Shown piece after piece: positions 1 to 8,487 of a stretch of 64,000 nucleotides of DNA. How positions within the stretch are numbered: position 1 is the first letter of the stretch; each line of letters starts with the position of its first letter. The position numbers and the translations under genes were made by a program. The notes below the pieces were generated by a model. That model did no database searches. It saw nothing but the letters and a program-made list of their open reading frames with translations, and was not told the DNA's origin. The DNA comes from Pseudomonas sp. GD04091 (lineage in GTDB: Bacteria; Pseudomonadota; Gammaproteobacteria; Pseudomonadales; Pseudomonadaceae), in NCBI RefSeq assembly GCF_029836165.1, contig NZ_JAOEBG010000013.1, positions 62,001-126,000 of the forward strand, in the 5' to 3' direction.

Positions 1-153
1 ATCACCCTGGAAATGCAGATCGAGGACGCCCCGCGTGCCGACGAGATCGTCGTGGTGCTGGGCGCCGCCGACGGCGGTCGCCTGCACCCGCGCATCGGCA
101 ACCGCTACATCGACCTGGAAGAACTGGCCGCCGAACAGGCCAACGCTCGATAA
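1..153 (+). CDS. C-terminal end of a protein, possibly DUF1185 'amino acid synthesis' family (partial)
   Basis: Only the last 50 codons are inside the window; the frame is open from base 1 and stops with TAA at 151-153. The residues include DEIVVVLGAADGGRLHPRIG, which I associate with the end of DUF1185 proteins, often found beside flavin-dependent oxygenase genes, but so short a tail cannot settle the family. The next gene starts 68 bases later on the same strand, so this is probably an upstream member of the same catabolic operon. The family call is an inference from the motif and the context. Confidence 0.4.
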   Translation: MTLEMQIEDAPRADEIVVVLGAADGGRLHPRIGNRYIDLEELAAEQANAR

Positions 154-221
154 CAACAACCAAGACGGGCCGGGGCGTGGCGCGCCTACCCGCCACGCCC
201 GACCTTCAAGGAGCGCCCTCC

Positions 222-1055
222 ATGATTCAGCCTGTCGCTGAACGTACACCGGCCGGGACCAGCTACCTGGCCCTCGGCCAGGGCCAACCCGTGGTGCTGA
301 TCCACGGCGTGGGCCTGAACAAGGAAATGTGGGGCGGACAGTTCGTCGGCCTGGCCAACGACTATCGGGTCATCGCCTACGACATGCTCGGCCACGGCCA
401 GAGCGCCCTGCCCGCCGCCGACAGCGGCCTGGAAGGCTACGCCGCGCAACTCGCCGAACTGCTCGACCACCTGCAGCTCGCCCAGGCCACCGTGATCGGT
501 TTCTCCATGGGTGGCCTGGTGGCCCGCGCCTTTGCCCTGCACTATCCGCAGCGCCTGGCGGCGCTGGTAGTGCTCAACAGCGTGTTCAACCGCAGCCCGG
601 AGCAGAGCGCCGGGGTCATCGCCCGGGCCGCCCAGGCGCTGGCGCAAGGCCCGGACGCCAACGTCGACGCCGCCCTCGAGCGCTGGTTCAGTCGCGAGTA
701 CAAGGCCGCCAACCCGGCGCAGGTCGCCGCCATCCGCCAGGTGCTGGCGAGCAACGACCCGCAGGGCTACCACACCACCTATTCGCTGTTCGCAACCCAG
801 GACATGTACCGCGCCGATGACCTGGGCAGCATCCAGGTGCCGACGCTGATCGCCACCGGCGAACTCGACACCGGCTCCACTCCGGCCATGGCCCGCCAGC
901 TCGCCGCGCGCATTCCCGGAGCCCACAGCGTGGTGCTCGCCGAGCAGCGGCACATGATGCCGGTGGAAGCGCCGCGCGAAGTCAACAAGATGCTGCTGGA
1001 CTTCCTCAGGCAAGCCCGCACCCTCACCGAATCCGCCAAGGGGATAGTCGCATGA
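222..1055 (+). CDS. alpha/beta hydrolase
   Basis: This is a 277-residue cytoplasmic alpha/beta-fold hydrolase. The oxyanion-hole motif HGVG is at residues 28-31, the nucleophile elbow GFSMGG puts the catalytic serine at 95, and Asp216 (GELD) and His244 (EQRHMM) complete a plausible triad. I chose the ATG at 222, preceded by AAGGAG, over an in-frame ATG 45 bases upstream. It overlaps the aldehyde dehydrogenase gene by four bases (ATGA), so the two are translationally coupled. The family includes PcaD (enol-lactone hydrolase) and RutD. With a flavin reductase and a CMD-like protein nearby, it probably cleaves a ring-opened or lactone intermediate, but the substrate is not visible. Confidence 0.9.
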   Translation: MIQPVAERTPAGTSYLALGQGQPVVLIHGVGLNKEMWGGQFVGLANDYRVIAYDMLGHGQSALPAADSGLEGYAAQLAELLDHLQLAQATVIGFSMGGLVARAFALHYPQRLAALVVLNSVFNRSPEQSAGVIARAAQALAQGPDANVDAALERWFSREYKAANPAQVAAIRQVLASNDPQGYHTTYSLFATQDMYRADDLGSIQVPTLIATGELDTGSTPAMARQLAARIPGAHSVVLAEQRHMMPVEAPREVNKMLLDFLRQARTLTESAKGIVA

Positions 1056-2533
1056 CCCTCGTTCGTTTCCAGATGTGCATCGACGGCCAGTGGCGCGATG
1101 CCCAGAGTGGCAAGACCTTCGACAGCCTCGACCCGGCCACCGCCAGGGTCTGGGCACAACTGCCCGACGCCGGCGAGGCCGACGTGGAGCTGGCCGTGCA
1201 GGCCGCCCAGCGCGCCTTCGAAAACCCGGCCTGGCGCAGCCTCAGCGCCACCGCCCGGGGCAAGCTGCTGCGCCGCCTGGGCGACCTGATCACCGAGCAC
1301 AAGGAACACCTGGCCCAGCTGGAAAGCCGCGACAACGGCAAGCTGATCCGCGAGACCCGCGGCCAGGTCGGCTACCTGCCGGAGTTCTTCCACTACACCG
1401 CGGGCCTGGCCGACAAGCTCGAAGGCGGTACCCTGCCGCTGGACAAGCCCGACCTGTTCGCCTACACCGTGCACGAGCCGATCGGCGTGGTGGCCGGGAT
1501 CATTCCGTGGAACAGCCCGCTGTACCTGACCGCGATCAAGCTGGCCCCGGCCCTGGCCGCTGGCAACACCATCGTGCTCAAGCCCTCCGAGCACGCCTCG
1601 GCGACCATCCTCGAACTGGCTCGCCTGGCCCTGGAAGCCGGCTTCCCGGCCGGCGTGGTCAACGTGGTGACCGGCTATGGCCCGAGCACCGGCGCGGCGC
1701 TGACCCGTCACCCGCTGGTGCGCAAGATCGCCTTCACCGGCGGCGCCGCCACCGCCCGCCACGTGGTGCGCAGCAGCGCCGAGAATTTCGCCAGGCTGTC
1801 GCTGGAACTGGGCGGCAAGTCGCCGAACATCATCTTCGCCGACGCCGACCTGGACAGCGCCGTCAATGGCGCGGTGGCCGGCATCTACGCCGCCTCCGGG
1901 CAGAGCTGCGTGGCCGGCTCGCGCCTGCTGGTGCAGGACGAGATCTTCGATGAGTTCGTCGAGCGCCTGATCGCGCGCGCCAAGCGCATCCGCATCGGCA
2001 ACCCGCAGGACGACAGCAGCGAGATGGGGCCCATGGCCACCGCCCAGCAACTGGCCGTGGTCGAAGGTCTGGTGGCCGCGGCCCAGGCCGAAGGCGCCCG
2101 GCTGCGTCTGGGCGGCAAGCGCGCCGAGGTCGAGGGCGATGGCTGGTTCTACGAGCCGACCCTGTTCGAATGCGACAGCAACTCGATGACCATCATGCAG
2201 GAAGAGGTATTCGGCCCGGTCGCCGCGGTGATCCGCTTCAAGACCGAGGAACAAGCCCTGGCGATGGCCAACGACTCGCAGTTCGGCCTGGCCGCCGGCA
2301 TCTGGACCCGCGACCTGGGCCGCGCCCATCGTCTGGCCCGCGACGTGCGCTCGGGGATCATCTGGGTCAACACCTACCGCGCCGTGTCGGCCATGGCCCC
2401 GATCGGCGGCTTCAAGAACAGCGGCTACGGCCGCGAAAGCGGCATCGATTCGGTGCTGGCCTATACCGAGCTGAAGACGGTGTGGATCAACCTGTCCACC
2501 GCGCCCATGCCCGATCCGTTCGTGATGCGTTGA
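1052..2533 (+). CDS. NAD(P)-dependent aldehyde dehydrogenase
   Basis: This 493-residue protein has the usual length of the family. It shows the PWN cofactor motif with Asn154, the LELGGKSP motif carrying the general base Glu252, and the catalytic nucleophile Cys286 in SGQSCVAG. It oxidises an aldehyde to the acid through a thioester on the cysteine. Its start overlaps the stop of the hydrolase gene, and the flavin reductase gene follows after 15 bases, so it acts in the same catabolic pathway. The substrate cannot be read from the sequence. It resembles the betaine/gamma-aminobutyraldehyde/hydroxymuconic-semialdehyde branch of the superfamily in general layout. Confidence 0.95.
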   Translation: MTLVRFQMCIDGQWRDAQSGKTFDSLDPATARVWAQLPDAGEADVELAVQAAQRAFENPAWRSLSATARGKLLRRLGDLITEHKEHLAQLESRDNGKLIRETRGQVGYLPEFFHYTAGLADKLEGGTLPLDKPDLFAYTVHEPIGVVAGIIPWNSPLYLTAIKLAPALAAGNTIVLKPSEHASATILELARLALEAGFPAGVVNVVTGYGPSTGAALTRHPLVRKIAFTGGAATARHVVRSSAENFARLSLELGGKSPNIIFADADLDSAVNGAVAGIYAASGQSCVAGSRLLVQDEIFDEFVERLIARAKRIRIGNPQDDSSEMGPMATAQQLAVVEGLVAAAQAEGARLRLGGKRAEVEGDGWFYEPTLFECDSNSMTIMQEEVFGPVAAVIRFKTEEQALAMANDSQFGLAAGIWTRDLGRAHRLARDVRSGIIWVNTYRAVSAMAPIGGFKNSGYGRESGIDSVLAYTELKTVWINLSTAPMPDPFVMR

Positions 2534-2548
2534 AGAGGTGACACAGCA

Positions 2549-3034
2549 ATGATCGAACCCGGCATCTACAAAGACGTGATGGGCTCCTTCCCGTCCGGCG
2601 TCACCGTGGTCACCACCCTGGACGCCGACGGCGGCATCGTCGGCATCACCGCCAGCGCTTTCAGCGCGCTGTCGATCGAGCCGGCGCTGGTGCTGTTCTG
2701 TCCCAACTACGCCTCCGACACCTACCCGATCCTGCGGGACAGCAAGCAGTTCGCCATCCACCTGCTGTCCGCCGACCAGACCGCCGAGGCCTATGCCTTC
2801 GCCGGCAAGGGCAAGGACAAGGCCAGAGGCATCGACTGGCACCTGAGCGAGCTGGGCAACCCGCTGCTGGCCAGGGCCACGGCGATCATCGAGTGCGAGC
2901 TGTGGCGCGAGTACGACGGCGGTGATCACGCGATCATCGTCGGCCAGGTGAGAAACCTGGTGCTGCCCGAGCAGCCGGTGACGCCGATGGTGTACCACAA
3001 GGGCAAGCTCGGCGGGTTGCCGCCGCTGGGCTGA
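2549..3034 (+). CDS. flavin reductase family protein (HpaC/RutF type)
   Basis: This 161-residue protein is a single split-barrel flavin-binding domain. The features SGVTVVTT near residue 17, GITASAFSALSIEPALV and the late GQVRNLVL are typical of the short-chain FMN/FAD reductases that supply reduced flavin to a partner monooxygenase. No monooxygenase gene lies downstream, so the partner is expected upstream of base 1. It sits in an operon with the hydrolase, the aldehyde dehydrogenase and probably the CMD-like gene. The layout recalls the rut pyrimidine pathway (RutA oxygenase, RutD hydrolase, RutF reductase), but that is analogy only. Confidence 0.88.
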   Translation: MIEPGIYKDVMGSFPSGVTVVTTLDADGGIVGITASAFSALSIEPALVLFCPNYASDTYPILRDSKQFAIHLLSADQTAEAYAFAGKGKDKARGIDWHLSELGNPLLARATAIIECELWREYDGGDHAIIVGQVRNLVLPEQPVTPMVYHKGKLGGLPPLG

Positions 3035-3060
3035 TGCCCGGCCGGATATCGGCGCGGGCC

Positions 3061-3084
3061 TCTTCGCGGGCAAACCCGCGAAGA
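3061..3084. terminator. GC-rich hairpin after the flavin reductase gene, REP-like core
   Basis: TCTTCGCGGG (3061-3070) and CCCGCGAAGA (3075-3084) form a perfect 10-bp stem with the loop CAAA. There is no T tract, so it may be a REP-type element or a transcript-end stabilising structure rather than a classical intrinsic terminator. It separates the flavin reductase gene from the CMD-like gene. Confidence 0.55.
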
Positions 3085-3185
3085 ACACAACACCGATATC
3101 CCAGGTTTCCGGGTGCCGTGCTACCCCACTCCCTCACCCTCGGTCACGGCCCCCGTTTTTCTTCACCCACGCAGGAATCCGCCCC

Positions 3186-3575
3186 ATGAGCAACGAGAAA
3201 TACGAGAAAGGCCTGCAGATCCGCACCCAGGTGCTCGGCGAGGATTACGTCAGCCGCTCGATCCAGAGCGCCGACGACTTCACCCGACCGCTCCAGGAGC
3301 TGGTCACCGAGTACTGCTGGGGCCACGTCTGGGGCCGCGAGGGCTTGTCGCTCAAAGAGCGCAGCATGATAAACTTGGCGATGATTTCCGCGCTCAACCG
3401 GCCCCACGAACTCAAGCTGCACATCCGCGGCGCCCTGCGTAATGGCCTGAGCCGCGAACAGATTCGCGAGATCCTGCTGCAAGTCGGCATTTACTGCGGC
3501 GTGCCCGCGGCGGTGGACAGCTTCCGCCTGGCCCGCGAGGCCTTCGCCGACGCCGACGCTGAGCCCACCCGTTAA
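3186..3575 (+). CDS. carboxymuconolactone decarboxylase family protein
   Basis: This 129-residue protein is one CMD/AhpD-like helical domain: KGLQIRTQVLGEDYVSRS at the start, then a segment similar to 4-carboxymuconolactone decarboxylase (LSLKERSMINLAMISAL, CGVPAAVDSFRLAREAF). It has the single late cysteine (CGVP) and no CxxC redox pair, which points to the PcaC-like decarboxylase branch rather than the AhpD peroxidase branch. AGGA lies before the ATG. It follows the flavin reductase after 151 bases that contain a hairpin, so it may be partly uncoupled from the upstream genes. It probably acts on a product of the same aromatic or heterocyclic pathway. Confidence 0.85.
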   Translation: MSNEKYEKGLQIRTQVLGEDYVSRSIQSADDFTRPLQELVTEYCWGHVWGREGLSLKERSMINLAMISALNRPHELKLHIRGALRNGLSREQIREILLQVGIYCGVPAAVDSFRLAREAFADADAEPTR

Positions 3576-3606
3576 CCGCGGGCTGTTCGAACCACTGCAA
3601 GGAGTG

Positions 3607-3619
3607 CCACGGTTCGTGG
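3607..3619. promoter_or_regulatory. small palindrome upstream of the GntR gene, possible operator
   Basis: CCACG-GTT-CGTGG is a perfect 5-bp inverted repeat with a 3-base centre, 45 bases before the GntR start codon. GntR/FCD regulators often bind short palindromes with a three-base centre and often repress themselves, so this is a candidate autoregulatory site. The assignment is inference. Confidence 0.3.
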
Positions 3620-3663
3620 TGCTTCGCGATGTTGGCGCAACAGCCTCATAAAGAGCGCACCTG

Positions 3664-4416
3664 ATGAAACGCCAGCCCCTCGACGACAGCTTCAAGGTCA
3701 ACCGCAACCCCGTCACGCTCCGTGAAATCGTGCTCGACAAACTGCGCGGCGCGATCATGAACTTCCACCTGCTGCCAGGCGATCGCCTGGTCGAGCGCGA
3801 CCTCTGCGACCGCCTCGGCGTGAGCCGCACCTCGGTGCGCGAAGCCCTGCGCCACCTGGAGTCCGAAGGCCTGGTCGAGTTCGCCGACGCCAAGGGCCCG
3901 CGCGTGGCCATCATCACCCTGGAAGACGCCCGCGACATCTACGAGCTGCGCTGCGTGCTCGAAGGCCTGATCGTCCAGCTGTTCACCCTCAATGCCAAGG
4001 CCAAGGACATCCGCGCCCTCGAACGCGCGCTCGAGGTCAATCGCGAGGCGCTGGAGGAAGGCGAGCTGGCCCAGGTGCTCGACTCGGTGCAGGGTTTCTA
4101 CGACGTGCTGCTCGAAGGCTCGGGCAACCAGGTCGCCGCCCAGCAGCTGCGCCAGTTGCAGGCGCGCATCAGCTACCTGCGCGCCACCTCGGTGTCCCAG
4201 GAGAACCGCCGTGGCGCCAGCAACCGTGAAATGGAAAGGATCGTCGAGGCGATCAAGAGCGGCAACCCGCAGGCCGCCCACCAGGCCTCGGTCGACCATG
4301 TGCGCGCCGCCGCCAAGGTCGCCCTGGACTACCTGCGCCAGAAGCAGGACGACAACGCCAAGGTCCGCGAAATCGTCGAGCCCCTGCCCCTCAAGGACCC
4401 TCGCATAGGCCGCTGA
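3664..4416 (+). CDS. GntR family transcriptional regulator (FCD subfamily)
   Basis: This 250-residue regulator has an N-terminal winged helix-turn-helix at about residues 15-80 (VLDKLRGAIMNFHLLPGDRLVERDLCDRLGVSRTSVREALRHLE, read in parts) and an all-helical FCD ligand-binding domain after it. Such proteins usually repress catabolic operons and release DNA when they bind a small carboxylate. Its position at the end of the hydrolase/dehydrogenase/reductase/CMD set makes it the likely local regulator. The NUDIX gene starts two bases after its stop, so they are probably co-transcribed. Confidence 0.9.
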   Translation: MKRQPLDDSFKVNRNPVTLREIVLDKLRGAIMNFHLLPGDRLVERDLCDRLGVSRTSVREALRHLESEGLVEFADAKGPRVAIITLEDARDIYELRCVLEGLIVQLFTLNAKAKDIRALERALEVNREALEEGELAQVLDSVQGFYDVLLEGSGNQVAAQQLRQLQARISYLRATSVSQENRRGASNREMERIVEAIKSGNPQAAHQASVDHVRAAAKVALDYLRQKQDDNAKVREIVEPLPLKDPRIGR

Positions 4417-4418
4417 CC

Positions 4419-4982
4419 ATGCCCGCCGCCCCGCGCTACTGCCCGCACTGCACCACGGAACTGGCCCGGGGCATCCCCGGCGGCGATACCCACGAACGCC
4501 TGCACTGCACCGGCTGTGGTTACGTGCATTACGTCAACCCGAAGATCATCGCCGGCTGCATCATCGAGCGCGACGGCAAGTACCTGCTGTGCCAACGCGC
4601 GATCCCGCCGCGCCCCGGCACCTGGACCCTGCCGGCAGGCTTCATGGAGGCCGGCGAAACCACCGAGCAGGCCGCCCTGCGCGAAGTCTGGGAAGAAAGC
4701 GGGGTGCGCGCCGAGATCGTCTCGCCCTACTCGATCTTCAGCGTGCCGACCATCAGCGAGGTGTACATCGTGTTCCGCGCCATCGCCACCGAAGAGACCG
4801 GGGAGCATGGCCCGGAAACCCAGGCCTATCGGTTCTTCGCGGCGGACGAGATTCCCTGGGACGAGATCTACTACCCGGCGATCCGGCAGATCCTCGAGCG
4901 CTACATCCTGGAACGCCAAGCCGGGGTCTATGGCATCTACATGGGCAACGACGACACCGGCAAGGTGCACTTCATCCGCTGA
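4419..4982 (+). CDS. NUDIX hydrolase with N-terminal zinc ribbon
   Basis: This 187-residue protein has a zinc-ribbon-like CPHC...CTGC pair (Cys8, Cys11, Cys30, Cys33) and then a complete Nudix box at residues 74-96 (G-x5-E-x7-REVWEESGV), so the catalytic Glu residues are present. Members of this kind hydrolyse nucleoside diphosphates linked to other groups, such as NADH, ADP-ribose or FAD. The layout is like a shortened NudC. It follows the GntR gene by two bases but has no obvious pathway link, and may be a housekeeping gene carried on the same transcript. The substrate is unknown. Confidence 0.9.
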   Translation: MPAAPRYCPHCTTELARGIPGGDTHERLHCTGCGYVHYVNPKIIAGCIIERDGKYLLCQRAIPPRPGTWTLPAGFMEAGETTEQAALREVWEESGVRAEIVSPYSIFSVPTISEVYIVFRAIATEETGEHGPETQAYRFFAADEIPWDEIYYPAIRQILERYILERQAGVYGIYMGNDDTGKVHFIR

Positions 4983-4994
4983 CCACGCCAGGCG

Positions 4995-5753
4995 CTAGCC
5001 CCAACCCTCCATGCGCATCGTCGCCCGCACCAGCCGCTGCTGCTCCTGCTCGATCTCGCGCAGGCTGTCGCGCACGCCATGGATGTGGTCACGCGCCGCG
5101 CGCTGGGCCTGCTCCGGTAGCTGCTCCATCACCGCCTGGTACAGGCGCGCGTGCTGGCGATCGATCTGGCGCTTCTGCGCAGGCCGGCAGTAGAGGTTGT
5201 TGACCGATGCGAACACGCTGCTGAGGGTCAGGTCGCTGAGCGATTGCAGGGTATGCACCAGCACCGGATTGTGCGACGCCTCGCTGATGGCCCGGTGGAA
5301 GGCGTGGTCGCGCCGGGCGTGCTCCCGCGCGTCGACGGGCACGCCGTCGTCATGGGCAGACAGCATCTCCTCGTAGCGCCGCCGGATCAGCAGGCGGTCG
5401 ACCTCGGTGGCGCGCACCGCGGCCAGGCGCGCGGACTCGCCCTCCAGCATCGCCCGCACTTCGAGCAGGTCGAACAAGGTGCGTGGCTGCGAACGGAACA
5501 GGTGCATCAGCGGGCTGGCGTCACCCTGGCCGCTGAGCTCGGCGACGAACGAGCCGCGGCCCTGCTCGGTGTCGATGATGCCGCGCCCGCGCAAAATGCG
5601 CAGGCCTTCGCGCAAGGCCGAACGCGAGCAGCCGAGCTTGTCCACCAGACGCCGCTCCGAAGGCAGTGCCTGCCCGACCTTGAGCACGCCATCGACGATC
5701 AGCTTTTCGACCCGCCCGGCCACCTGGTCGGCCACCTTGACCCTTGCGCTCAT
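4995..5753 (-). CDS. glcC: GlcC, GntR/FCD regulator of glycolate use
   Basis: This 252-residue regulator closely matches E. coli GlcC along its length as I remember it: LIVDGVLKVGQALPSERRL in the winged helix, then SQPRTLFDLLEVRAMLEGES, RRDHAFHRAISEASHNPVL and VFASVNNLYCRPAQKRQIDR in the FCD domain. It senses glycolate and activates glcDEFG. It is transcribed away from glcD, and the 179-bp divergent gap contains two TGGT-AGG-ACCA palindromes. GGGAGG precedes the ATG. Function in this organism is inferred from similarity and gene order. Confidence 0.95.
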   Translation of the reverse strand: MSARVKVADQVAGRVEKLIVDGVLKVGQALPSERRLVDKLGCSRSALREGLRILRGRGIIDTEQGRGSFVAELSGQGDASPLMHLFRSQPRTLFDLLEVRAMLEGESARLAAVRATEVDRLLIRRRYEEMLSAHDDGVPVDAREHARRDHAFHRAISEASHNPVLVHTLQSLSDLTLSSVFASVNNLYCRPAQKRQIDRQHARLYQAVMEQLPEQAQRAARDHIHGVRDSLREIEQEQQRLVRATMRMEGWG

Positions 5754-5765
5754 TCACTGCCTCCC

Positions 5766-5780
5766 ACTGGTAGGACCACT
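5766..5780. promoter_or_regulatory. GlcC operator, copy 1 (glcC-proximal)
   Basis: ACTGGT-AGG-ACCACT contains TGGT-N3-ACCA, the core recognised by FadR-branch GntR proteins such as PdhR, LldR and GlcC. It lies 12 bp upstream of the glcC start codon, where bound protein would block glcC expression. The second copy with the same AGG centre begins 76 bp further on. Confidence 0.75.
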
Positions 5781-5841
5781 GCGCATGACTCCACTCGAGC
5801 CGCACGCCAAGACCACAGCTAGCCTAGTACGTATCGAACAA

Positions 5842-5856
5842 ACTGGTAGGACCAGT
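5842..5856. promoter_or_regulatory. GlcC operator, copy 2 (glcD-proximal)
   Basis: ACTGGT-AGG-ACCAGT is a 15-base site with perfect 6-bp arms and the TGGT-N3-ACCA core. It lies about 77 bp before the glcD start, a suitable place for activation of glcDEFG. It shares 14 of 15 bases with copy 1. Confidence 0.8.
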
Positions 5857-5932
5857 CTGCAAACCACTCGACGAACATCCCCGTGCCGCCCAGCCTGCAG
5901 GGAACAACAACAAGAATCGCCGGGTGAGCCTC

Positions 5933-7432
5933 ATGAACATCCTCTACGACGAACGCGTCGATGGCCCGCTTCCCGCCGTCGACAAGGCCGAGCTGCTGGC
6001 GGCCCTGCGCGCCGCCCTCCCCGACCTCGACATCCTGCACCGCGGCGAAGACCTCAAACCCTACGAATGCGACGGTCTCTCGGCCTACCGCACGGTGCCG
6101 CTGCTGGTGGTGCTGCCCGAGCGCCTGGAACAGGTGCAGGCGCTGCTCAAGCTCTGTCATCAGCGCGGCGTGCCGGTGGTGGCGCGGGGGGCCGGCACCG
6201 GCCTGTCCGGCGGTGCCCTGCCGCTGAGCCAGGGCATCCTGCTGGTGATGGCCCGCTTCAACCGCATCCTCGAGGTCAACCCGCAAGGCCGCTACGCCCG
6301 CGTGCAACCCGGTGTGCGCAACCTGGCGATCTCCCAGGCAGCGGCGCCCCACGGCCTGTACTACGCGCCGGACCCGTCCTCGCAGATCGCCTGCTCGATC
6401 GGTGGCAATGTCGCCGAGAACGCCGGCGGCGTGCACTGCCTCAAGTACGGCCTGACCGTGCACAACCTGCTCAAGGTGGACATCCTCACCGTCGAGAGCG
6501 AACACCTGGCGCTGGGCAGCGACGCCCTGGACAGCCCGGGCTTCGACCTGCTGGCGCTGTTCACCGGCTCCGAAGGCATGCTCGGGATCGTCACCGAGGT
6601 GACCGTCAAGCTGCTGCCCAGGCCACAGGTGGCGCGGGTGCTGCTGGCCAGTTTCGACAGCGTCGAGCACGCCGGGCGGGCGGTGGCCGAGATCATCGCC
6701 GCCGGCATCATCCCCGGCGGCCTGGAGATGATGGACAACCTGGCGATCCGCGCCGCCGAGGACTTCATCCACGCCGGCTACCCGGTGGATGCCGCGGCGA
6801 TCCTGCTGTGCGAACTCGATGGCGTCGAAGCCGATGTGCAGGACGATTGCCTGCGCGTCGACGCGCTGCTGCGCCAGGCCGGCGCCCGCGACGTGCGCCT
6901 GGCCTGCGACGAGGCCGAGCGGACGCGCTTCTGGGCCGGGCGCAAGAATGCCTTTCCAGCGGTGGGGCGCCTCTCGCCAGACTACTACTGCATGGACGGC
7001 ACCATCCCGCGCCGCGAACTGCCGCGGGTACTCAAGGGCATCGGCGAACTCTCCGAGCAGTACGGCCTGCGCGTGGCCAACGTATTCCACGCCGGCGACG
7101 GCAACATGCACCCGCTGATCCTGTTCGACGCCAACCTGCCCGGCGAACTGGAGCGCGCCGAGGCCATCGGCGGCAAGATCCTGGAACTGTGCGTGGCGGT
7201 GGGCGGCAGCATCACCGGCGAGCACGGCGTGGGCCGGGAGAAGATCAACCAGATGTGCGCCCAGTTCAACAACGATGAGATCACCCTGTTCCATGCGGTC
7301 AAGGCCGCTTTCGACCCGCGGGGCCTGCTCAATCCCGGCAAGAATATCCCCACCCTGCACCGCTGCGCCGAGTTCGGCGCCCTGCATGTGCATCACGGGC
7401 AATTGCCGTTCCCCGACCTGGAGCGCTTCTGA
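5933..7432 (+). CDS. glcD: glycolate oxidase subunit GlcD (FAD-linked)
   Basis: This 499-residue protein has the same length as E. coli GlcD and near-identical blocks, for example RGAGTGLSGGALPL, YYAPDPSSQIACSIGGNVAE and TGSEGMLGI in the PCMH-type FAD domain, and NVFHAGDGNMHPLILFD in the C-terminal FAD-oxidase domain. It carries the FAD that oxidises glycolate to glyoxylate, working with GlcE and GlcF at the membrane. I chose the ATG at 5933, with GGGTGA before it, over the GTG at 5924. Its stop overlaps the glcE start by one base (TGATG). Confidence 0.97.
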   Translation: MNILYDERVDGPLPAVDKAELLAALRAALPDLDILHRGEDLKPYECDGLSAYRTVPLLVVLPERLEQVQALLKLCHQRGVPVVARGAGTGLSGGALPLSQGILLVMARFNRILEVNPQGRYARVQPGVRNLAISQAAAPHGLYYAPDPSSQIACSIGGNVAENAGGVHCLKYGLTVHNLLKVDILTVESEHLALGSDALDSPGFDLLALFTGSEGMLGIVTEVTVKLLPRPQVARVLLASFDSVEHAGRAVAEIIAAGIIPGGLEMMDNLAIRAAEDFIHAGYPVDAAAILLCELDGVEADVQDDCLRVDALLRQAGARDVRLACDEAERTRFWAGRKNAFPAVGRLSPDYYCMDGTIPRRELPRVLKGIGELSEQYGLRVANVFHAGDGNMHPLILFDANLPGELERAEAIGGKILELCVAVGGSITGEHGVGREKINQMCAQFNNDEITLFHAVKAAFDPRGLLNPGKNIPTLHRCAEFGALHVHHGQLPFPDLERF

Positions 7433-8478
7433 TGAACACCGACCTCAGCCTGAACCTGCTGGAACAGGTCAACCAGGCGCTGGACCAGGGCACGCCACTG
7501 CGCATCCAGGGCGGCGACACCAAGGCCATGCTCGGGCGCCCGGTGGCCGGCGAGATCATCGATACCCGAGGCCATCGCGGCATCGTCAGCTACGAGCCGA
7601 GCGAGCTGGTGCTCACCGCCCGGGCCGGCACGCCGCTGGCGGAGATCGAAGCGACCCTGCACGAGGCCGGCCAGATGCTGCCCTGCGAGCCCCCACACCT
7701 GGGCGCCGGGGCGACGCTCGGCGGCATGCTCGCCGCCGGCCTGTCCGGGCCGCGCCGGCCGTGGGCCGGCGCGGTGCGCGACTATGTGCTCGGCACGCGG
7801 CTGATCACCGGCCACGGCAAATTGCTGCGCTTCGGCGGCGAGGTGATGAAGAACGTCGCCGGTTACGACGTGTCGCGGCTGATGGCCGGCAGCTTCGGCT
7901 GCCTGGGGCTGCTGACCGAGGTGTCGCTGAAGGTCCTGCCACGGCCGCGCCAGTGCCGGAGCCTGCGCCTGGAACTGGACGGCCAGCGAGCCCTGGCCGC
8001 GCTGGCCGAGTGGGGCCAGCAACCGCTGCCGATCAGTGCCGCATGCCACGATGGCGAGGCCTTGTACCTGCGCCTCGAGGGCGGCGAAGGGTCGGTGCGC
8101 TCGGCCAGCGAACGGCTGGGAGGCGATTCGCTGGACAACCGGTTCTGGAGCGACCTGCGCGAGCAACGCCTGGCGTTCTTCGCCGACCCAGCACCGTTGT
8201 GGCGCCTGTCATTGACCAATGCCACAGGCGCGCTGGACCTGCCGGGCCGCCAATTGCTCGACTGGGGCGGCGCCCAACGCTGGCTCAAGTCCGACGCGCC
8301 ACCACAGGCCCTGCGCGAGCAGATCGCGAAAGTCGGCGGCCATGCCACCTGCTACATCCCCGGCGACCACAGCTGGGCGCCACTGACCCCGGCATTGCTG
8401 CGCTACCACCAGGCGCTGAAAAGCCAGCTGGATCCCCGGGGCATCTTCAACCCTGGCCGCCTGTACGCCGATCTGTGA
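7432..8478 (+). CDS. glcE: glycolate oxidase subunit GlcE
   Basis: This 348-residue protein has a second FAD-binding PCMH-type domain with IQGGDTKAMLGRP, GAGATLGGMLAAGLSGPRRPW and VMKNVAGYDVSRLMAGSFGCLG, the usual GlcE markers. It ends in the characteristic DPRGIFNPGRLY. It overlaps glcD by one base and is followed by glcF after 9 bases, so the subunits are made together. The complex passes electrons from glycolate to the quinone pool through GlcF. Confidence 0.96.
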   Translation: MNTDLSLNLLEQVNQALDQGTPLRIQGGDTKAMLGRPVAGEIIDTRGHRGIVSYEPSELVLTARAGTPLAEIEATLHEAGQMLPCEPPHLGAGATLGGMLAAGLSGPRRPWAGAVRDYVLGTRLITGHGKLLRFGGEVMKNVAGYDVSRLMAGSFGCLGLLTEVSLKVLPRPRQCRSLRLELDGQRALAALAEWGQQPLPISAACHDGEALYLRLEGGEGSVRSASERLGGDSLDNRFWSDLREQRLAFFADPAPLWRLSLTNATGALDLPGRQLLDWGGAQRWLKSDAPPQALREQIAKVGGHATCYIPGDHSWAPLTPALLRYHQALKSQLDPRGIFNPGRLYADL

Positions 8479-8487
8479 GGCCCGACC

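Noticed and set aside
779..3088. Very long open frame on the minus strand across the hydrolase, dehydrogenase and flavin reductase genes
   Set aside because: It is antisense to well-supported genes, has a repetitive Arg/Gly/His/Gln composition typical of GC-rich shadow frames, and has no ribosome binding site or domain.
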